From Pseudomonas capsici (GTDB lineage: Bacteria; Pseudomonadota; Gammaproteobacteria; Pseudomonadales; Pseudomonadaceae), in NCBI RefSeq assembly GCF_017165765.1, contig NZ_JAFGZD010000005.1, forward strand, positions 62,001 to 126,000: a stretch of 64,000 nucleotides of DNA, given 5' to 3'. Shown piece by piece: positions 46,005 through 58,927 of this stretch (position 1 is the stretch's first letter; each line of letters starts with the position of its first letter). The notes under the pieces were generated by a model that did not search any database, was not told the origin of the DNA, and saw only the letters and a list, made by a program, of their open reading frames with translations. The position numbers and the translations under genes are program-made.

Positions 46005-47474
46005 ATGGTTCCCGTAATTGCCCTGGTGGGTCGACCGAACGTCGGCAAATCCACCATGTTCAACCGCCTGACCAGGACCCGCGACGCCATTGTCGGCGAT
46101 CTGTCCGGTCTGACCCGTGATCGCCAATACGGAGAGGCGAAGTGGCAGGGGCGCTCTTATATTCTGATCGACACCGGTGGTATTTCCGGTGACGAGCATG
46201 GCATGGACGAAAAGATGGCCGAGCAGTCGCTGCTGGCTATCGAAGAAGCCGATGTCGTGCTGTTCCTGGTAGACGCCAAGGCGGGTTACACCGCGGCTGA
46301 CCAGATGATCGGCGAGCACCTGCGCAAGCGCAACAAGCGTTCTTACGTGGTTGCCAACAAGATCGACAACATCGATGAAAACCTGGCGCGTGCCGAGTTC
46401 AGCCCGATGGGCCTGGGCGATGCGATCCCGGTGGCCGGTGCCCATGGCCGCGGCATCTCGCAGATGCTGGAAATCGCCCTGAAGGATTTCCCCAAGGATG
46501 AGGACGAGATCGAAGAAGGCGAGGCCGAGGACGTCGCCGAAGGCGAGGAAGCCAAGCGCATTCCTGGCCCGAGCGAAAAGGACGGCATCAAGATCGCGAT
46601 CATCGGTCGTCCCAACGTCGGCAAGTCGACCCTGGTCAACCGCATGCTCGGTGAAGACCGGGTCATCGTCTATGACCAGCCGGGTACCACGCGCGACAGT
46701 ATCTACATCCCGTTCGAACGCAACGAAGAGAAGTACACGCTGATCGACACCGCCGGTGTGCGCAAGCGCGGCAAGATCCACGAGGAAGTCGAGAAGTTCT
46801 CCGTGGTCAAGACGCTGCAGGCCATCAAGGACGCCAACGTGGTGATCTTCGTGATGGACGCCCGCGAGGGTGTGGTCGATCACGATCTCAACCTGCTGGG
46901 CTTCGCACTCGAAGCCGGTCGCGCCATCGTCATCGCACTGAACAAGTGGGATGGCATGACGCCGGGCGAGCGCGACTACGTGAAGACCGAGCTGGAGCGT
47001 CGGCTGTTCTTCGTCGACTTTGCCGATATTCACTTCATCTCTGCCTTGCACGGCACGGGTGTGGGCAACCTGTATCAGTCGGTGCAGAACTCCTTCAAGT
47101 CTGCGGTGACCCGCTGGCCGACCAGCCGCCTGACGCAGATCCTCGAAGATGCCGTCAGCGAGCACGCGCCGCCAATGGTCGGCAGCCGCCGTATCAAGCT
47201 GCGGTATGCCCACCTCGGTGGTGCCAACCCGCCACTGATCGTGATCCACGGTAACCAGGTCGAGAAAGTACCGAAGTCCTATGTCCGTTACCTGGAAAAC
47301 ACCTATCGCCGTGTTCTGAAACTGGTCGGTACGCCGATCCGTATCGAGTTCAAGGGCGGTGAGAACCCGTACGAAGGCAACAAGAACACGCTGACCGACC
47401 GCCAGGTCAACAAGAAGCGTCGTTTGATGTCGCACCACAAGAAGGCAGAGAAGAAGCGCCGCGACAAGCGCTGA
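46005..47474 (+). CDS. der: Ribosome-assembly GTPase Der (EngA)
   Basis: 489 residues from ATG 46005 with GGAG upstream. There are two GTPase domains in tandem, each with GRPNVGKST (residues 9-17 and about 200), joined by an acidic linker ([18 protein letters not shown]), then a KH-like domain and a basic tail ([11 protein letters not shown]). It is needed for 50S subunit maturation. Confidence 0.98.
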   Translation: MVPVIALVGRPNVGKSTMFNRLTRTRDAIVGDLSGLTRDRQYGEAKWQGRSYILIDTGGISGDEHGMDEKMAEQSLLAIEEADVVLFLVDAKAGYTAADQMIGEHLRKRNKRSYVVANKIDNIDENLARAEFSPMGLGDAIPVAGAHGRGISQMLEIALKDFPKDEDEIEEGEAEDVAEGEEAKRIPGPSEKDGIKIAIIGRPNVGKSTLVNRMLGEDRVIVYDQPGTTRDSIYIPFERNEEKYTLIDTAGVRKRGKIHEEVEKFSVVKTLQAIKDANVVIFVMDAREGVVDHDLNLLGFALEAGRAIVIALNKWDGMTPGERDYVKTELERRLFFVDFADIHFISALHGTGVGNLYQSVQNSFKSAVTRWPTSRLTQILEDAVSEHAPPMVGSRRIKLRYAHLGGANPPLIVIHGNQVEKVPKSYVRYLENTYRRVLKLVGTPIRIEFKGGENPYEGNKNTLTDRQVNKKRRLMSHHKKAEKKRRDKR

Positions 47475-47489
47475 GTCGTTCTCCGCAAA

Positions 47490-47523
47490 AGGCACCCTGC
47501 AGTCTGCACGGTGCCTTTTTTTA
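47490..47523 (+). terminator. Intrinsic terminator after der
   Basis: GGCACC and GGTGCC frame a short inner inverted repeat (CTGCAG/CTGCA region) and are followed by seven T residues. Confidence 0.88.
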
Positions 47524-47595
47524 TGCGCGCCCGATGGGCTATCCTGCCTGACCCGTGCCACCGTGATGCCGGGGGTATTGCAGGGAAGGGCCCTA

Positions 47596-48744
47596 ATGAT
47601 CGACAGCAAGTTGCCTAATGTTGGCACCACCATCTTCACCGTCATGTCCCAGCTCGCCGCCGAAACCGGCGCGATCAATCTGTCCCAGGGCTTTCCCGAT
47701 TTCGACGGGCCACAGGCTCTGCGCGATGCCTTGAGCCTTCACGTCGCCCAGGGTCATAACCAGTATTCACCCATGACCGGCCTGCCAGCCCTGCGTCAGC
47801 AGGTTGCAGCCAAGATCGCCCGCAGTTACGGGCGCGAGGTCAATCCGGACAGCGAAGTCACCATCACGCCGGGCGCGACCCAGGCAATCTTCTGCGCTGT
47901 TCAGGCGGTCATTCGCCCCGGCGATGAAGTGATCGTTTTCGATCCTTGCTATGACAGCTATGAGCCTGCCGTGGAACTGGCCGGTGGCCGTTGCGTACAT
48001 GTACAGCTCGGGCTGGAGGACTTCTCCATCGACTGGCAGAAGCTGGGCGATGCCTTGAGCCCGCGCACGCGCATGATCATCCTCAACAGCCCGCACAACC
48101 CCAGCGGTGCCCTGATCAGTCGTGCCGAGCTTGATCAACTGGCTGCCCACATTGCCAATCGCGACATCTATCTGGTCAGTGACGAGGTGTATGAGCATCT
48201 GGTATTCGATGGCGTGCGGCATGTCAGCGTACTGGCCCATGAAGAGTTGTATCAGCGTGCCTTTGTGGTCAGTTCGTTCGGCAAGACCTACCACGTGACC
48301 GGCTGGAAGACCGGTTATGTGGTTGCGCCACCGGCCTTGTCCGCCGAGCTGCGCAAGGTTCATCAGTACGTGAGCTTCTGTGGTGTCACGCCGTTGCAGT
48401 GGGCGTTGGCGGATTTCATGGCGGCGCATCCCGAGCATGTGGAAGAACTGCCAGCGTTCTATCAGGCCAAGCGTGACTTCTTCTGCGACCAGCTTGCTTC
48501 TTCGCGCTTCAGCTTCGAGCGGGTGGGTGGGACATATTTCCAGTTGGTGGATTACTCGCAGATCCGTCCGGATCTCAACGATGTCGACATGTCGTTGTGG
48601 ATGACCCGTGAGCACGGGGTCGCCAGCATTCCGGTGTCGGTCTTCTATCAGAAACCGCCCGAAGGCCAGCGTCTGATACGCCTGTGCTTTGCCAAACGAG
48701 AGGAGACGTTGCGTCAGGCAGCGGAAAAACTATGCGCGATTTGA
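47596..48744 (+). CDS. ybdL: Methionine (glutamine-type) aminotransferase YbdL-like
   Basis: 382 residues from ATG 47596; the frame is open 11 codons further without family-like sequence. It is a class I PLP aminotransferase with INLSQGFPDF, NSPHNPSG and the PLP lysine in SSFGKTYHVTGWKTGY. The YbdL/kynurenine-aminotransferase-like branch acts on methionine and related amino acids. It overlaps by 13 bp the omega-amidase gene, which removes the alpha-ketoglutaramate or 2-oxo-4-methylthiobutyrate-linked by-product, so the two genes form a transamination-amidase pathway. Confidence 0.9.
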   Translation: MIDSKLPNVGTTIFTVMSQLAAETGAINLSQGFPDFDGPQALRDALSLHVAQGHNQYSPMTGLPALRQQVAAKIARSYGREVNPDSEVTITPGATQAIFCAVQAVIRPGDEVIVFDPCYDSYEPAVELAGGRCVHVQLGLEDFSIDWQKLGDALSPRTRMIILNSPHNPSGALISRAELDQLAAHIANRDIYLVSDEVYEHLVFDGVRHVSVLAHEELYQRAFVVSSFGKTYHVTGWKTGYVVAPPALSAELRKVHQYVSFCGVTPLQWALADFMAAHPEHVEELPAFYQAKRDFFCDQLASSRFSFERVGGTYFQLVDYSQIRPDLNDVDMSLWMTREHGVASIPVSVFYQKPPEGQRLIRLCFAKREETLRQAAEKLCAI

Positions 48745-49523
48745 GTGAGTTGCCCGATCTGAAACTGGCAGTGATCCAGACCACTCTGGTCTGGCATGAC
48801 CGGCAGGCCAATCTCGATCACTTCAACGCCTTGCTGGCGCCAGTGAAAGACGTGGATCTGGTGATCCTGCCGGAAATGTTCACCACCGGTTTCTCCATGG
48901 ATTCCGAAACCCTGGCGGAGCCCGAGGGTGGCCCGACATCCGAATGGCTGCTGGAACAGTCCAAACGTATCCAGGCGGTGATCACCGGCAGCGTGATCAT
49001 TCGTGATGCCGAGGGCAATCATCGCAACCGGCTGTTGTGGGCACGTCCTGATGGCGAGTTGCTGTATTACGACAAGCGTCACCTGTTCCGCATGGCCGGT
49101 GAGCATGAGCACTACAGCCCTGGCGAGCGTCAGGTGATGTTCGAGTTGAATGGCTGGCGCATTCGTCCGCTGATTTGCTATGACCTGCGCTTTCCGGTCT
49201 GGAGCCGCGATGCGCAGGATACCGATCTGCTGCTCTATACCGCGAACTGGCCAGGTGCACGTCGTCTGCACTGGAATCGCCTGTTGCCGGCCAGGGCCAT
49301 TGAAAACCTGTGTTATGTCGCGGCGGTGAATCGGGTCGGCAGTGACGGGAAAGGCTTTGCATACACCGGCGATAGCCAGGTGCTGGATTTCGAGGGGGAA
49401 AGCCTCGTCGATATCGGAGACAGGGATGGGGTCTTTCAGGCAACCCTGAGCGCTGAGGCCTTGCGAAGCTATCGTGCGCGCTTCCCGGCCAATCTGGATG
49501 CAGACACATTCGAAATACAATAA
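48732..49523 (+). CDS. yafV: Omega-amidase YafV-like (nitrilase superfamily)
   Basis: 263 residues from ATG 48732; the longer frame overlaps ybdL. The carbon-nitrogen hydrolase triad is complete: Glu48 (LPEMFTTGF), Lys115 (YDKRHLF) and Cys149 (LICYDLRFPVW). Omega-amidases hydrolyse alpha-ketoglutaramate, pulling glutamine-dependent transamination forward. Coupling to the aminotransferase gene supports that role. Confidence 0.92.
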   Translation: MRDLSELPDLKLAVIQTTLVWHDRQANLDHFNALLAPVKDVDLVILPEMFTTGFSMDSETLAEPEGGPTSEWLLEQSKRIQAVITGSVIIRDAEGNHRNRLLWARPDGELLYYDKRHLFRMAGEHEHYSPGERQVMFELNGWRIRPLICYDLRFPVWSRDAQDTDLLLYTANWPGARRLHWNRLLPARAIENLCYVAAVNRVGSDGKGFAYTGDSQVLDFEGESLVDIGDRDGVFQATLSAEALRSYRARFPANLDADTFEIQ

Positions 49524-49581
49524 TTTATTAAAGTTGTATTCAGATGTGTCGATAACCACCCAATATAGCCAGGAGTTCGCC

Positions 49582-50016
49582 ATGACTACCATCAATACCT
49601 CATCGCTCAGTGCTTATTCCAGTGCCTTGACGCTGACTGTCAAGAACAAGGAAACCGAAAAGGCGACTTCGACTGCAACCGACAGTACGCAAAAGACAGG
49701 CGTGAGCGTTTCGCTTGAGGGTGCCAAGGTAGCTGATGCTGCCAAGGCGGGTGGTGCAGGTGGTTCTTCCGGTGCTAGCGGGGCTGATCAAACCATCGAA
49801 AGGATCAAAGAGCAGATCAAGCAGGCTCAACAGCAACTGGTTCGGCAGCAGGCCCAACTGGCCGCCGCTCAGAACAGCAAAGGCTCGGAAGAGGAAAAGG
49901 CTGCACGTATTCTGGCCATCCAGGGAGAGATCGCCCAGACCTCTTCGACCATCCAGACTTTGCAGGGCACCTTGCTGGAGCTGACAACCAGCGGTGGCAT
50001 CAAAACCACTGCCTGA
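49582..50016 (+). CDS. FlxA-like small coiled-coil protein
   Basis: 144 residues from ATG 49582, preceded by CAGGAG. A Ser/Thr/Gly-rich first half is followed by a coiled coil (IERIKEQIKQAQQQLVRQQA to about residue 125), the pattern of FlxA-like proteins. There is no signal peptide and no cysteine. Enteric FlxA is flagellar-regulated, but here no flagellar gene is near and the function is unknown. A strong terminator follows. Confidence 0.75.
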   Translation: MTTINTSSLSAYSSALTLTVKNKETEKATSTATDSTQKTGVSVSLEGAKVADAAKAGGAGGSSGASGADQTIERIKEQIKQAQQQLVRQQAQLAAAQNSKGSEEEKAARILAIQGEIAQTSSTIQTLQGTLLELTTSGGIKTTA

Positions 50017-50026
50017 CAGCACAGCC

Positions 50027-50056
50027 AAAAAAAAGCCTCCATACGGAGGCTTTTTT
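50027..50056 (+). terminator. Intrinsic terminator after the FlxA-like gene
   Basis: An A-run, AGCCTCC-atac-GGAGGCT, then a T-run of six. It can also act on the opposite strand. Confidence 0.92.
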
Positions 50057-50091
50057 ATCGGTGTCGATCAGTGACGGTCATGAATTACTTC

Positions 50092-50167
50092 GTAGGAGGC
50101 AGCTTGCTGGCGACCTCAGCCATATCTTCCGCTTTCAGGCCTTTTCGCCAGCAAGCTGCTTCCTGCA
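50092..50167. repeat. Paired REP element with wide spacer
   Basis: GTAGGAGGCAGCTTGCTGGC and its inverted partner (TCGCCAGCAAGCTGCTTCCT) are separated by about 29 bp. It is the same family as the pair at 16451-16506. Confidence 0.8.
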
Positions 50168-50189
50168 GGTTTGTTGCTGAACTGCGTAC

Positions 50190-51059
50190 TTACTCGTTCA
50201 CATTCATGAATTTTTTGGCCCACTCGACATAATCTTCGGGTTGGGTGTAGGTGTGGGTCAGTTCTGTTGCGTTCATGTCGCTGGTGCTGCTCAGGATCTG
50301 ACGCTGCTCTCTCAGGCAATCGTAGGTTGCCTTGATCGATGCGAAATAGGCCGCATGGCCATGTACACAGATCCTGACGCCCATCTCTGCCAGACGTTTG
50401 TTGTCGTGCAGCGCAGGGTTTCCGTAAGTGACCAGCATCAGGGGAATGGTCACGCCTTCCGTGATCTGCTCCAGGTGCTCGAAGTCGCGCACGCCCACGA
50501 TGGTGATACCGTCGGCTCCTGCGCTCTGATACTGCTGAATCCGGCTGATGGCTTCCTGTACGGGAATGATCGCGGCATTGGTGCGGGCAAAGATCGACAA
50601 TTCAGGATCGACGCGGGCTTCCAGCGCTGCGCGGATCTTGCCGACGCCTTCAGCGGTGGAGATCAGGTCGGTGGACTTGCGGCCAAACTGGGCAGGCAGC
50701 AGGGTGTCTTCGATGGTCAGAGCCGCAACGCCGGCACGCTCAAGCTCGATGACGGTGCGCATGACATTGAGTGCGTTGCCATAACCGTGGTCGGCATCCG
50801 CGATGAATGGAAGCTCTGCGACGCGACCGATACGGGTGGCCTGCTCAACGAATTCGCTCAGGGTGATCAGTGCGAAGTCGGGCGCTGCCAGGACTTGCAG
50901 GGACGCGACCGAGCCGCCGAGGATGCCCACTTCAAAGCCCAGGTCCGCAGCGATACGTGCCGACATTGGATCGAAGACCGAGGCTGTGTGGTAGCAGGAA
51001 TCTGAAGAAGTGAGTGCGCGAAAGTTGCGGCGCAGATCTTGATGGGAAGCCTTGGGCAT
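50190..51059 (-). CDS. Oxaloacetate decarboxylase (PEP mutase/isocitrate lyase superfamily)
   Basis: 289 residues. It is a TIM-barrel enzyme with the metal-binding [15 protein letters not shown] (Asp88/Asp90), [21 protein letters not shown] and FARTNAA. Length and motifs match the Pseudomonas cytosolic oxaloacetate decarboxylase of the PEPM/ICL superfamily (P. aeruginosa PA4872 type). The lyase KKCGH motif is absent, which argues against an isocitrate or methylisocitrate lyase. It is monocistronic. The following gap 51060-51418 holds only its promoter region and an inverted repeat near leuA. Confidence 0.88.
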   Translation of the reverse strand: MPKASHQDLRRNFRALTSSDSCYHTASVFDPMSARIAADLGFEVGILGGSVASLQVLAAPDFALITLSEFVEQATRIGRVAELPFIADADHGYGNALNVMRTVIELERAGVAALTIEDTLLPAQFGRKSTDLISTAEGVGKIRAALEARVDPELSIFARTNAAIIPVQEAISRIQQYQSAGADGITIVGVRDFEHLEQITEGVTIPLMLVTYGNPALHDNKRLAEMGVRICVHGHAAYFASIKATYDCLREQRQILSSTSDMNATELTHTYTQPEDYVEWAKKFMNVNE

Positions 51060-51375
51060 AATCGCTCCAAATATGATTGGATCAGCTCAGCGTACCGAGG
51101 CCGATGGTTTTTTCAATGCACGGTTGGTCTGCCCGTGCATTCTTTTCGTCCGGAAATCAATGCAATAGTCATCGTGGTTTTTAGGAAAGGGTGCAGCTTC
51201 AAACAGGCAAGTTGAATCTGGCGCCGGTAGCTGAAAAAGGTGCTATCAGCAGGCCAAATCCATTAAAGGCAGCATGCTACCACAGCATAAATGAAAAGAT
51301 TATGCCGAATATGCGCATGGTTATGCGGATTCTGAAACGGGGGTTTTGGATCGAAAAGCCCGTGTTAGAGCCGGT

Positions 51376-51407
51376 TGGAGGATGACGAACGGGCGTCCGT
51401 CATCCTC
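51376..51407. terminator. Hairpin downstream of leuA
   Basis: GAGGATGACG and CGTCATCCTC pair about 12 bp past the leuA stop (minus strand). There is no T-tract. Confidence 0.5.
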
Positions 51408-51418
51408 GTCACTCAGAC

Positions 51419-53089
51419 TCAGGCAGCCTTGGCTTGCGCCTGGCTCAGGGAGCGGTTCAGGGCACTGAACAGTGCACGGAAGCTGGCAGTGGTGATGTTC
51501 TCGTCGATACCCACACCATGCACGGCACGCTCACCGTTGACGCGCAGTTCGATGTAGGCAGCGGCCTTGGCCGTGGTGCCGGAGCCGATGGCGTGCTCGT
51601 TGTAGTCCATGATCTCCACGGTGATCGGCAGGCCGGCAACCAGGGCTTCCAGTGCGCCCTTGCCTTTGCCGCGCCAGTGCTGGGTCTCGCCGTCGACATG
51701 CACTTCTGCATCTACCGAGCTGTTGCCGTTTTCTTCCTGCAGCTTGTGGCTGATCAGGGCATAAGGCGTGTTGGCCTGCAGGTATTCGCGGCGCAGCAGC
51801 GAGTGGATCTGTTCGGCGGTCATTTCCAGGCCCAGACGGTCGGTCTCGCCTTGAACCACCTGGCTGAACTCGATCTGCATGCGACGTGGCAGGGAGATGC
51901 CGTATTCCTGTTCCAGCAGGTAGGTGATGCCGCCTTTGCCCGACTGGCTGTTGACGCGAATCACCGCCTCGTAGCTGCGACCGATATCGGCAGGGTCGAT
52001 TGGCAGGTAAGGCACTTCCCACAGGGCGTCATCTTTCTGCTGGGCGAAGCCCTTGCGGATAGCGTCCTGGTGCGAGCCGGAGAATGCGGTGTGAACCAGA
52101 TCGCCGACATAAGGAGCGCGCGGGTGGACCGGAATCTGGTTGCACTCTTCAACGACCTTGCGCACGCCGTCGATGTCCGAGAAATCCAGGCCCGGGTTGA
52201 TGCCCTGGGTGTACAGGTTCAGCGCCACGGTCACCAGGTCCACGTTACCGGTACGCTCGCCGTTGCCGAACAGGCAGCCTTCGACACGATCTGCACCAGC
52301 CATCAGACCCAGCTCGGTGGCGGCAACGCCAGTACCACGGTCGTTGTGGGTGTGCAGGCTGATGATGACGCTGTCGCGACGGGTGATGTTGCGACCGAAC
52401 CACTCGATCTGGTCGGCGTAGACGTTCGGGGTGGCGACTTCAACGGTGGCTGGCAGGTTGAGGATCACCTTGTTTTCGGGTGTCGGGTTCCAGACTTCGA
52501 TCACGGCATCGCAGACTTCCTTGGCGAATTCCAGTTCGGTCGCGCTGAAAGTCTCTGGCGAGTATTCGAAAGTCCACTGGGTTTCCGGCTGCTGGGCGGC
52601 GTATTTGACGAACAGCTTGGCGGCGTTCACGGCGATTTCCTTCACGCCGGCCTTGTCCTGATTGAAGACGATACGGCGGAAGGAAGGGCTGGTGGCGTTG
52701 TACAGGTGAACGATGGCCTTTTTCGCGCCGCGCAGGGACTCGAAAGTACGGGCGATCAGATCTTCACGGGCCTGGGTCAGCACCTGAATGGTGGTGTCGT
52801 CCGGGATGTGGCCATCTTCGATCAGGGTGCGCACGAAGTCGAAGTCGGTTTGCGAAGCCGCCGGGAACGAGGCTTCGATTTCCTTGACGCCCACCTTGAC
52901 CAGTGTGTTCCAGAAACGCAGCTTCTTGACCGAATCCATTGGCTCGATCAGCGATTGGTTACCGTCGCGCAAGTCGGAACTGCACCAGATCGGCACTTCG
53001 GTAATGGCTTTGGAAGGCCAGGTGCGGTCAGGCAGATCGATGGTCGGAAACGCGCGGTACTTCTTCGAGGGATCTTTGAGCATGGTCAT
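51419..53089 (-). CDS. leuA: 2-isopropylmalate synthase
   Basis: 556 residues from ATG 53089 with AGGA upstream; a further in-frame extension to 53206 has no ribosome site. It is the first committed enzyme of leucine synthesis. Landmarks are [26 protein letters not shown] (metal ligands), [13 protein letters not shown], and a C-terminal regulatory domain where leucine feedback acts. The size matches the Pseudomonas long form. No leader peptide with leucine codons was found upstream. The 53090-53552 gap contains a REP copy and otherwise nothing recognisable. Confidence 0.97.
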   Translation of the reverse strand: MTMLKDPSKKYRAFPTIDLPDRTWPSKAITEVPIWCSSDLRDGNQSLIEPMDSVKKLRFWNTLVKVGVKEIEASFPAASQTDFDFVRTLIEDGHIPDDTTIQVLTQAREDLIARTFESLRGAKKAIVHLYNATSPSFRRIVFNQDKAGVKEIAVNAAKLFVKYAAQQPETQWTFEYSPETFSATELEFAKEVCDAVIEVWNPTPENKVILNLPATVEVATPNVYADQIEWFGRNITRRDSVIISLHTHNDRGTGVAATELGLMAGADRVEGCLFGNGERTGNVDLVTVALNLYTQGINPGLDFSDIDGVRKVVEECNQIPVHPRAPYVGDLVHTAFSGSHQDAIRKGFAQQKDDALWEVPYLPIDPADIGRSYEAVIRVNSQSGKGGITYLLEQEYGISLPRRMQIEFSQVVQGETDRLGLEMTAEQIHSLLRREYLQANTPYALISHKLQEENGNSSVDAEVHVDGETQHWRGKGKGALEALVAGLPITVEIMDYNEHAIGSGTTAKAAAYIELRVNGERAVHGVGIDENITTASFRALFSALNRSLSQAQAKAA

Positions 53090-53470
53090 GTGTTTAGTCC
53101 TTTGTACTGAATCGGCCGAAAAGAGGCGGCCAGCCATTGACGCGCAAGACAGGGGCGAGGCACCGCAATCTAGCCTGGCAGTCGTGAACTGACCAGGCAC
53201 AGACACCGATGTTGGCGCAACAGAATGAGGGTTTGAGAGGCTTTCATGAAGCCAACCGTAACGATTGGGGTGAAAGTTGGCAAGTACCTGGAAAAAATTG
53301 AGATAAGTTCTCGATTTTTCAGTTATGACGAGCTTTTATGGCTGTTTAAGGGCGTTTATTGCTGGGTTATTGTTTGGGTTGAAGCAGGAGGGATTCTGTA
53401 GGAAGGCTTTCGCGAATGAATTCGCTCTGTCCTCGTCAAGTGTTGTGGTGTCTCTGGTGCAGCGCTGGTA

Positions 53471-53490
53471 GTCGCCAGCAAGCTGCCTCC
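53471..53490. repeat. Single REP element
   Basis: GTCGCCAGCAAGCTGCCTCC is one half of the paired REP seen at 16451 and 50092, here without a partner. Confidence 0.75.
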
Positions 53491-53552
53491 CTCAGTCCTC
53501 TGACGGACTTGCATCACTTGATACAGACAGAGCCAATGAATCGCGAAAGATG

Positions 53553-54377
53553 TTACGGCTGAAACGCTCCGATGAATATCGCCGGGTCGACCCGTGCATC
53601 GTTCAGGCTGACGTTCCAGTGCAGGTGCGGACCGGTGGCGCGGCCTGTGGAGCCGACCTTGCCCAGCAAGCCGCCCCGTGGCACCTGATCGCCGGTCTTC
53701 ACGTCGATCTTCGACAGGTGGCAGAACATGCTGATAAAGCCCTGGCCGTGATCGACATAAACGGTGTTGCCATTGAAGAAGAAATTGCCGGTCAGGATGA
53801 CCTTGCCAGCCGCCGGTGATTTGATCGGCGTGCCTGTCGGTACTGCGAAGTCCAGCCCTGAATGGGGATTGCGCTCTTCACCATTGAAGAAGCGGCGCAC
53901 GCCAAACTTGCTCGACAGTGGGCCGTTGACCGGTTTGTCGAGGATCAGGTTACTCGGCGTGCCCGGGCTGAATACCGCATAACCGCCCAGCAGTTTCGGC
54001 GTTTCGCTGTTGATGCGCTTGGTGTCCTCGGGGTTCGGGTTGACCTGCCGCTTGTTCTGCAGAGTGATGTGCTGTTCCGGGTATTTCTTGCTGCCCACCG
54101 TAAAGCTCAGATTGCGTCCGCCCGATGACAGTTGTTGCGTGCCGGGTTTGATCGTCAGCGGCAGGCCGACAATCGCCAGCCAGCGAGTGCCTTGCTCTTT
54201 GACCACCAGCACCGGTTTGCCCTGGAAGGTGGCCTTGGGCGGCTGGTTGCTGGTGCCCAGGTCGACCACCGCGACGCCGCCGGGCACCGGTTTGTTGAGG
54301 GCTCGGGTGATGTAGCTGTCGGCATGGGCGGGAAGGCACAGGAGGAGGGCGAACAGCGGTGCGATAAAACGTAGCAT
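53553..54377 (-). CDS. M23-family peptidoglycan endopeptidase (exported)
   Basis: 274 residues. A signal peptide (MLRFIAPLFALLLCLPAHA) is followed by an N-terminal beta domain and a LytM/M23 catalytic domain with zinc ligands in HSGLDFA and HLHW, both intact. It is expected to cut stem-peptide crosslinks in the periplasm. It lies 7 bp downstream of xseA on the same strand and may be co-transcribed. Confidence 0.93.
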   Translation of the reverse strand: MLRFIAPLFALLLCLPAHADSYITRALNKPVPGGVAVVDLGTSNQPPKATFQGKPVLVVKEQGTRWLAIVGLPLTIKPGTQQLSSGGRNLSFTVGSKKYPEQHITLQNKRQVNPNPEDTKRINSETPKLLGGYAVFSPGTPSNLILDKPVNGPLSSKFGVRRFFNGEERNPHSGLDFAVPTGTPIKSPAAGKVILTGNFFFNGNTVYVDHGQGFISMFCHLSKIDVKTGDQVPRGGLLGKVGSTGRATGPHLHWNVSLNDARVDPAIFIGAFQP

Positions 54378-54384
54378 CGATAGG

Positions 54385-55764
54385 TCAGTCCAGAAGAGAG
54401 AGGGTCACGGGCGTCAGGTGGTTGTCCTCGACGCGCACTTGCAATTCGCCTTCGCCCAGTCTGGCGGTGAGGCGCTGGCCGGGTTGGGTCTGGGCGGCAT
54501 GGCGGATGGCGTGGCCGCGTTCGTCGAGCAGGATACTGTAGCCACGGCCCAATGTTGCCAGCGGACTTACCACATGAAGTGTCTGAATCTGGCTTTGCAG
54601 TTGTAGTTTGCGAGTCTTGATCTGCTCGCGCATGGCACGCGGCAGGCGTTCGGCCAGAACATTCAGCCGCTGGCGCAGGAAGGCCAGGGTGCGTCCCGGA
54701 TGCTGGGCGGCGAGACGGCTTTCCATATGGGCCAGGCGTACCTGCTGCTTGTGCAGGCCTTGTTCGAAGGCGCGGCGCAGACGCATGTCCAGATCGTCCA
54801 GACGCTGGGCTTGCTGACGCAGGCGTTCGCCGGGATGGCGCAGGCGGCGGGAAATGCCATCCAGGCGCAAGCGCTCGCGCATCAGCTTATCGCGCATGCG
54901 GCTGATCAGGCGGCGATTGAGGTTTTCCACCCGGCGATGCAGGTCGCTGGAGTCCGGTGCCAGCAACTCCGCAGCAGCAGAGGGCGTAGGTGCCCGCACA
55001 TCGGCCACGAAATCGCTGATCGACACATCGGTTTCATGGCCGACCGCACTGACAATCGGCGTCACGCAGGCATCGATGGCCCGGGCCACGGCTTCTTCGT
55101 TGAAACACCACAAGTCTTCCAGCGAGCCGCCGCCACGGGCGAGGATCAAGGCGTCGAAGCCTCGGGCGTCCGCCAGTCGGAGTGCCCGGACAATCTGCGC
55201 AATCGCTTCGCGGCCCTGCACGGCGGTGGGAATCAGGGTCAGTTCCACCTGTGGTGCGCGGCGGCGGAACACGCTGATGATGTCGCGTATCACCGCGCCC
55301 GTGGGGGAACTGATAATGCCGATGCGTTGCGGGTGCAGCGGCAGCGCGACCTTGCGCTCGGCACTGAACAGGCCTTCGTCGCTGAGCTTGGCCTTCAGGG
55401 CATCGAAAGCCAGCCGCAATGCGCCATCGCCTGCCGGCTCGACGGTATCGAGAATCAGTTGATAGTCGCCGCGCCCCTCGAACAACGAGACCTTGCCGCG
55501 AACCTTGACTTGCAAGCCATCCTTGAGCGCCTGCCGGACACGCGCCGCGCTTTGGCGGAACAGGGCGCAGCGCACTTGGGCACCGGAGTCCTTGAGCGTG
55601 AAATACACATGGCCGGAAGCCGGGCGCGACAGGTTGGATATCTCGCCCTCGACCCAGATGCTGCTGAACACATCTTCCAGCAACACCCTTGCACGGCCGT
55701 TGAGCTGGCTGACAGTGAGGACTTCCCGGTCCAGGCCGAGTCTTGCAAAGGGATCTTTAATCAT
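54385..55764 (-). CDS. xseA: Exodeoxyribonuclease VII large subunit
   Basis: 459 residues from ATG 55764 (MIKDPFARLGLDREVLTVSQLN). The N-terminal OB-fold (FSSIWVEGEISNLSRPASGHVYFTLKD) is followed by the catalytic region with GIISSPTGAVIRD and ARGGGSLEDLWCFNEE, and a long coiled coil. It degrades single-stranded DNA with XseB, whose gene is not in this window. Confidence 0.97.
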   Translation of the reverse strand: MIKDPFARLGLDREVLTVSQLNGRARVLLEDVFSSIWVEGEISNLSRPASGHVYFTLKDSGAQVRCALFRQSAARVRQALKDGLQVKVRGKVSLFEGRGDYQLILDTVEPAGDGALRLAFDALKAKLSDEGLFSAERKVALPLHPQRIGIISSPTGAVIRDIISVFRRRAPQVELTLIPTAVQGREAIAQIVRALRLADARGFDALILARGGGSLEDLWCFNEEAVARAIDACVTPIVSAVGHETDVSISDFVADVRAPTPSAAAELLAPDSSDLHRRVENLNRRLISRMRDKLMRERLRLDGISRRLRHPGERLRQQAQRLDDLDMRLRRAFEQGLHKQQVRLAHMESRLAAQHPGRTLAFLRQRLNVLAERLPRAMREQIKTRKLQLQSQIQTLHVVSPLATLGRGYSILLDERGHAIRHAAQTQPGQRLTARLGEGELQVRVEDNHLTPVTLSLLD

Positions 55765-55861
55765 GGCGGCATCATAAAGGGATTTGCCCGGCCACCACCA
55801 CTGGCGGTTTCCGGGTGGCGCAGCTATATAAGCAGCGCGTGGTGATTTCAGGGAGAGTCGT

Positions 55862-56629
55862 GTGGCGGGCGAATGGTTCAACCAGTTGGGGTTTGCACCA
55901 CTGGATCTGCTGTGGATCGAGCTCGCAGTGGTGGCGGCTTATGTCGTGTTTGGCGTTGCCGGTTTCGGTACGGCACTGGTTGCCGGGCCTGTCCTGATTC
56001 ATTTCATGCCGCTGTCGCGGATCATTCCTCTGCTGGTGATGCTGGACTTCCTGGCGGCGTTCGGCAACCTGCTGCCTTCCCGGCAGTCGGTGGTCCGCGC
56101 GGAGTTGCTTCGTCTGCTGCCCTGCATGGCGGTGGGGTGCACTCTGGGTGTGCTGTTTCTGCTCAATCTCAAGTCCGATGTGTTGCTTCTGTTAATGGGG
56201 CTGTTCGTCACGGCCTACGCGCTTTACAGCTTGGCGGTCAAAGTGCGGCCCACTCAACTGGCGGCGGGCTGGGCGATTCCCATGGGTACGATCGGTGGCC
56301 TGTTCGGTGCCTTGTTTGGCAGTGGCGGCTTTCTCTACGCGATATATCTCAATAGTCGTCTGACTTCCAAGGAGCAGGCGCGAGCCACGCAAAGCGCCCT
56401 GATCAGTTGCAGCACCATCGTGCGCCTTGGGCTGTTCCTGCTGGCCGGGGTCTATGCCGAAATTCCGTTGCTGCTTCTGGCGGTCTGCCTGTTGCCTGCG
56501 ATGTTGCTGGGTTCATGGATCGGCAGGTCACTGGTGACGAAACTGTCTCGTGAAACCTTTGTGCGACTGGTGACCTGGCTGGTGCTGGTCAGCGGTCTGG
56601 TGCTGATCGCTCGCTACATGGCCGGTTGA
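55862..56629 (+). CDS. TSUP-family (TauE/SafE) membrane transporter
   Basis: 255 residues from GTG 55862. About eight hydrophobic segments are present, with the half-repeat motifs FGVAGFGTALVAGPVLIHF and GTIGGLFGALFGSGGFLYAIYL. Small-anion transport is inferred from the family. It is divergent from xseA and is not obviously in an operon with the next gene. Confidence 0.85.
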   Translation: MAGEWFNQLGFAPLDLLWIELAVVAAYVVFGVAGFGTALVAGPVLIHFMPLSRIIPLLVMLDFLAAFGNLLPSRQSVVRAELLRLLPCMAVGCTLGVLFLLNLKSDVLLLLMGLFVTAYALYSLAVKVRPTQLAAGWAIPMGTIGGLFGALFGSGGFLYAIYLNSRLTSKEQARATQSALISCSTIVRLGLFLLAGVYAEIPLLLLAVCLLPAMLLGSWIGRSLVTKLSRETFVRLVTWLVLVSGLVLIARYMAG

Positions 56630-56696
56630 AAGGGGCGGGTGTCCGGGTTGAGCTGTTAAACTGCCGCCCTCGATCAGCTTTCAGCGATACATTGCC

Positions 56697-58810
<2,114 letters not shown>

Positions 58811-58927
58811 GACCGGCAGCGACAAGCCTCAAGCTACAAGCGGTAGTTGCGGTGACGCAACTACCGCGACTCCGACAACTTGCAGCTTGCAGCTTAAAGC
58901 TCGCAACTGCTCATCAGAGCTCCTTCC

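Noticed and set aside
50190..51059. Methylisocitrate lyase (PrpB) assignment
   Set aside because: The lyase KKCGH-type active-site motif is absent and no prp genes are adjacent; the PA4872-like decarboxylase fits better.
53090..53206. N-terminal extension of LeuA or a leucine attenuator leader
   Set aside because: The extension lacks a ribosome site and family similarity, and no short peptide rich in leucine codons followed by terminator stems was seen.
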